Shown here one piece after another: positions 61,382 through 64,000 of a DNA stretch of 64,000 nt. The notes under the pieces were generated by a model. That model ran no database searches, was not told the DNA's origin, and was given only the letters and a program-made list of their open reading frames with translations. The position numbers were made by a program, and so were the translations under genes. The stretch is from Bacteroidales bacterium. GTDB taxonomy: Bacteria > Bacteroidota > Bacteroidia > Bacteroidales > UBA932. The stretch lies in the NCBI GenBank assembly GCA_017445015.1, contig JAFSVL010000048.1, positions 19,641 through 83,640 on the forward strand. Direction: 5' to 3'. The first letter of the stretch is position 1; each line of letters opens with the position of its first letter.

Positions 61382-61524
61382 ATGTATACTAAAAATGATA
61401 TCGGAAGGACTACCTTCCGCCTGAACTCGGGGACATGATAATAATCTCCGAGACCGTATTTGCCGCCAGCGACTGGAACACCGCAGCCATCGAAGACGAA
61501 TTTGTCGAAATGTATGACCTGTAG
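61382..61524 (+). pseudogene. Possible frameshifted gene remnant after susD
   Basis: Two short overlapping frames, 61382-61438 (18 codons) and 61435-61524 (29 codons). They read as one protein piece (IGRTTFRLNSG then DMIIISETVFAASDWN and EDEFVEMYDL) if one G is added to the GGGG run at 61429-61432. The spacer 61353-61543 otherwise contains nothing recognisable. It may be a remnant of a degraded lipoprotein gene or a short ORF with a sequencing error. Confidence 0.4.
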
Positions 61525-61543
61525 AACCCTGCCCCGAAGCCTT

Positions 61544-64000
61544 ATGAAAAAGATAACATTCTACACGGTACTTGCCGCATGCGGCATCTTCGTATCCTGT
61601 AACGAAAAACAAGAACCTGCAAATCCCGTCTCCCCCGTTTCCGAAGGGACCGAGGTCCTGCTGAACGTCAACGATGCCCTTTGGACCGGGGAGGCCAAAA
61701 CCGCCTACACGCCCGGGAGCGGGGTCGGACTGACTGGAGAAGAAATGCTCTCCCTCTACTACCGTGACGCAAACGGGAAATACCAGGGCAACATCAAGGC
61801 ATCGCCGACCGCGACAGCCGGACAGTATTCCTTTACCGTCCCTGCCGAAACCGAGGGTATCACCCACTGGTACGGCGTCATGCCCTATTCGACGCAGGTC
61901 AACGGATTCAACAGCGGCAGAACCGCCGTCAATTTCCGGCTCGGCCCCGTACAGTTCCCCGGAGCGAACAGTTTTGACCCTCACTGTGATTACCTGATTG
62001 CACAACCCTTCGATCTGAGCGGTGATCCGGGTGCAAAGAGCGGCGAAATCGTCTCTTTCAAGCGGATCTTCGCCCCGCTTTGCATCGCTGTCAGCGGGTT
62101 GGAAAGCGGTGAAAGGATTTACACCGCCACACTCAGCCTGTCCGAAGAACCCACAGCTGCATCAGCGCTTTCCGGTGTATTTTTCCTGACAATGGACGAC
62201 GATTATGCCGGGACTTACGCCGTTGCCGGCAGCGGTGCGTGCGGCAATGCCGTCTCCGCGGAATATGCAACGGGCCTCGAAGCGGTCGACGGACGATGGC
62301 CGGTGTGGCTGATGGTCAATCCCATGACCATCGCGGCGGGCGGAACTTTGACCCTCAACATTTCCACCGCGGACAAAACCTATGAACGCTCGGTCATTCT
62401 GCCCGCAGACAGGACACTGGGTACAGATGCGCTCAACCTTATCAAATTCAACATCAAGGGCGACGGCTATACGGCCGCAGAATCCGTAACCCAGGATTTC
62501 ACCGCCCAGGTGCTGACCGGAGACAAGAGCCTCACCGCCAGCGACGGTAGTGCACTCGAATGGAGTTCCTCTCTCAGCAGGAGCTTCTCCTCCGCCAACG
62601 ACAACGGCAGCGGCATCACGGGAGCGATGTGGGCCAATGCGGCCTTCACTTTCCCCTCCATCCCCGGAAAGAACATCGTGGGCGCACGCATCTACTGCCA
62701 TCCCGCCTCACGCTACGGCGGCGGAGCTGCGGCATCCACGCTCACCGTGGACGGAACCGATACCTATAACTTCAATCTGGCCAGCTTCAGCGGGAACGAC
62801 GGCATGGCCTACAGCGGAGGTGTGCTCGACATCGACCTTCCGGATGGACGCACGTCCCTCTCCGGACTTACCGTCACACCTACCACGCAGCAGAACCTGA
62901 TTTCCGCCATCACCCTCTTTACCGAGGACGCCTCCATCGACCCCGACGACTATTACGCACAGTATGAGGCTGGCAGGGATATCTCCATCAACGGCACCAT
63001 CTTCAACAAGGCCACCTGCGGCGAAGCACGACTGCTCAAACTTTACGAAATGGCCAACGCCGATGCACTCGTCGCAGACTACACGGCGAACGGCATCCTC
63101 TTCCTCGACTATGACGAAGCGGACGGACAGACCGATGAGAAGGCCTTCGGTTACCGGCTTCAGCCCCAGAACACCGTGATTATCGGCCGCTACCGCGACC
63201 ATCAGCCCCATATCGACCTGGCGGCGGGCGGGAACTTCGGCGTAGAATCCAAGGGCGCGGAGATCCACCTCAAGAACGTGAAACTCACCACGGGGAACGC
63301 CATGTTCAACACCGCCAATCTGGCGGAAGGATCCGCCTGCCTGGACGTCAACATCGAGGACTGCACCCTCGAATCCGGAAACAATTACCTGTTCCTGGAG
63401 AACAACGCATCCAAGGGCTTCCGCAATATAGTTGTGAACAACAGCGTCATCAAGATTACACGGTCCCTGTATGAGGTGTACAGCAGCAGGATTTCAGCAG
63501 GCAGCAGCCTAGGTATTGAAAAATTCCACCTGACGAACAGTGTCGTGTACGGCGCCTCAGCCATCAGCTACCCGACCATCGCCCTGCGGGTTTCCTCAAG
63601 CTCGTTCTGGTACACCCCGGACCTGGACCTCAACCTCGATCACGATACGTTCTACAACCTGCTCAACAATAATCTCGGGCTGGTGGGCCTCGCCAGCATG
63701 GCCAGGCTGAACGTCAACCACTGCGTGGGAGATGCGACGCTGACCCGGAATGTCCCGATTGTGTTCCTGCACGCCGCACTGGAGACCAAAGTCAGCGACT
63801 CCACCATCCGCAACAACTATTTCAACGACCGGGGAGGAACTTACAAATGGAGTTACGGCTACTCTGCGCTCAGCAATTCCGGAGTGACCGCCGGAGCGAA
63901 CACCTTCCCCGAAGGCAATGTTTCCCCGTTCAGCGACACGGATACGTCCAACGGATACTTCCCGGTCAACACCTCCGTCGTGACCAACGGAGCCGGTGCG
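61544..64000 (+). CDS. Lipoprotein with fimbrillin-like N-domain and beta-helix (DUF4957/DUF5123-like), 3' end cut by window
   Basis: At least 819 codons, open to the window end. Lipoprotein signal (KKITFYTVLAACGIFVSC). Residues about 25-310 resemble a fimbrillin-like module (TEVLLNVNDALWTGEAKTAYTPGSGVGLTGEEMLSLYYRD, WYGVMPYSTQ). The next 100 or so residues form a discoidin-like domain (ITGAMWANAAFTFPSIPGKNIVGARIYCHP). The remainder is a right-handed beta-helix with N-rich rungs (IHLKNVKLTTGNA, NIEDCTLESGNNYLFL, HFHL.., STIRNNYFNDRGG). Found commonly at the surface in Bacteroidetes PULs. Likely glycan-binding; a lyase-like beta-helix activity is not excluded. Follows susD by 191 bp. Confidence 0.8.
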   Translation, partial: MKKITFYTVLAACGIFVSCNEKQEPANPVSPVSEGTEVLLNVNDALWTGEAKTAYTPGSGVGLTGEEMLSLYYRDANGKYQGNIKASPTATAGQYSFTVPAETEGITHWYGVMPYSTQVNGFNSGRTAVNFRLGPVQFPGANSFDPHCDYLIAQPFDLSGDPGAKSGEIVSFKRIFAPLCIAVSGLESGERIYTATLSLSEEPTAASALSGVFFLTMDDDYAGTYAVAGSGACGNAVSAEYATGLEAVDGRWPVWLMVNPMTIAAGGTLTLNISTADKTYERSVILPADRTLGTDALNLIKFNIKGDGYTAAESVTQDFTAQVLTGDKSLTASDGSALEWSSSLSRSFSSANDNGSGITGAMWANAAFTFPSIPGKNIVGARIYCHPASRYGGGAAASTLTVDGTDTYNFNLASFSGNDGMAYSGGVLDIDLPDGRTSLSGLTVTPTTQQNLISAITLFTEDASIDPDDYYAQYEAGRDISINGTIFNKATCGEARLLKLYEMANADALVADYTANGILFLDYDEADGQTDEKAFGYRLQPQNTVIIGRYRDHQPHIDLAAGGNFGVESKGAEIHLKNVKLTTGNAMFNTANLAEGSACLDVNIEDCTLESGNNYLFLENNASKGFRNIVVNNSVIKITRSLYEVYSSRISAGSSLGIEKFHLTNSVVYGASAISYPTIALRVSSSSFWYTPDLDLNLDHDTFYNLLNNNLGLVGLASMARLNVNHCVGDATLTRNVPIVFLHAALETKVSDSTIRNNYFNDRGGTYKWSYGYSALSNSGVTAGANTFPEGNVSPFSDTDTSNGYFPVNTSVVTNGAGA

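Noticed and set aside
1-64000. CRISPR array, tRNA, rRNA, integrase or toxin-antitoxin pair
   Set aside because: Spacers were read for regular repeats, cloverleaf ends and small paired ORFs; none was found. All gaps are under 300 bp and are accounted for by promoters, hairpins or repeats.

Overview
The window is dense coding DNA from a chromosome of the order Bacteroidales. It has moderately high GC, TonB-linked SusC/SusD pairs, TAnnTTTG-type -7 promoter boxes, a short primary sigma factor and an OadB/biotin decarboxylase operon. Genus cannot be read from the sequence; an uncultured gut or rumen Bacteroidales lineage is a reasonable guess. I saw no rRNA, tRNA, CRISPR array or phage module. No stretch over 300 bp lacks a gene.

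1-20.3 kb, minus strand: one Wzx/Wzy-type extracellular polysaccharide locus. In transcription order it runs export protein (Wza/SLBB), chain-length protein (Wzz), acetyltransferase, polymerase, flippase, a UDP-galactopyranose-mutase-like flavoprotein, glycosyltransferases, a secreted pectate-lyase-fold protein, a stand-alone AAA ATPase/nuclease gene, a TupA-like ATP-grasp protein, a radical SAM/SPASM protein, a WecG-type transferase and the initiating phosphoglycosyltransferase, cut by the window edge. Most junctions overlap by 1-13 nt, and a promoter for the locus lies at 20247-20277. A CpsB-type phosphatase and ffh sit just upstream.

20.3-32.7 kb: housekeeping and small operons. These are ffh-cpsB, an outer-membrane barrel with a nucleotidase, a GSCFA protein, TPR-yebC-GIN, and recF-DUF721-pdxB-sialidase-like. 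Two intergenic regions hold closely apposed divergent promoters.

32.7-46.9 kb: a Na+-pumping methylmalonyl-CoA/oxaloacetate-type decarboxylase operon (alpha/CT subunit, OadG, biotin carrier, OadB) faces the minus-strand gene tex. Further minus-strand genes follow: clc chloride channel, a small acidic protein, ygiQ, argS, rpoD and degQ/htrA. This part carries several palindromic repeats, one inserted in frame in ygiQ and one forming the 3' end of oadG, plus a MITE at the clc stop codon.

46.9-64 kb: an Rpn-type nuclease gene between 20-bp perfect direct repeats, then a polysaccharide utilization locus. A membrane-spanning one-component AraC regulator (Reg_prop and Y_Y_Y sensor, no kinase or receiver) is divergent from heparinase II-like lyase, GH88 unsaturated glucuronyl hydrolase, a surface lipoprotein, SusC, SusD and a large beta-helix lipoprotein that runs off the window. 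The likely substrate is a uronic-acid-containing polysaccharide such as a glycosaminoglycan. SusC/D and the surface lipoproteins would bind and import it, the lyase would cut it, GH88 would remove the unsaturated uronate, and the regulator would sense an oligosaccharide.
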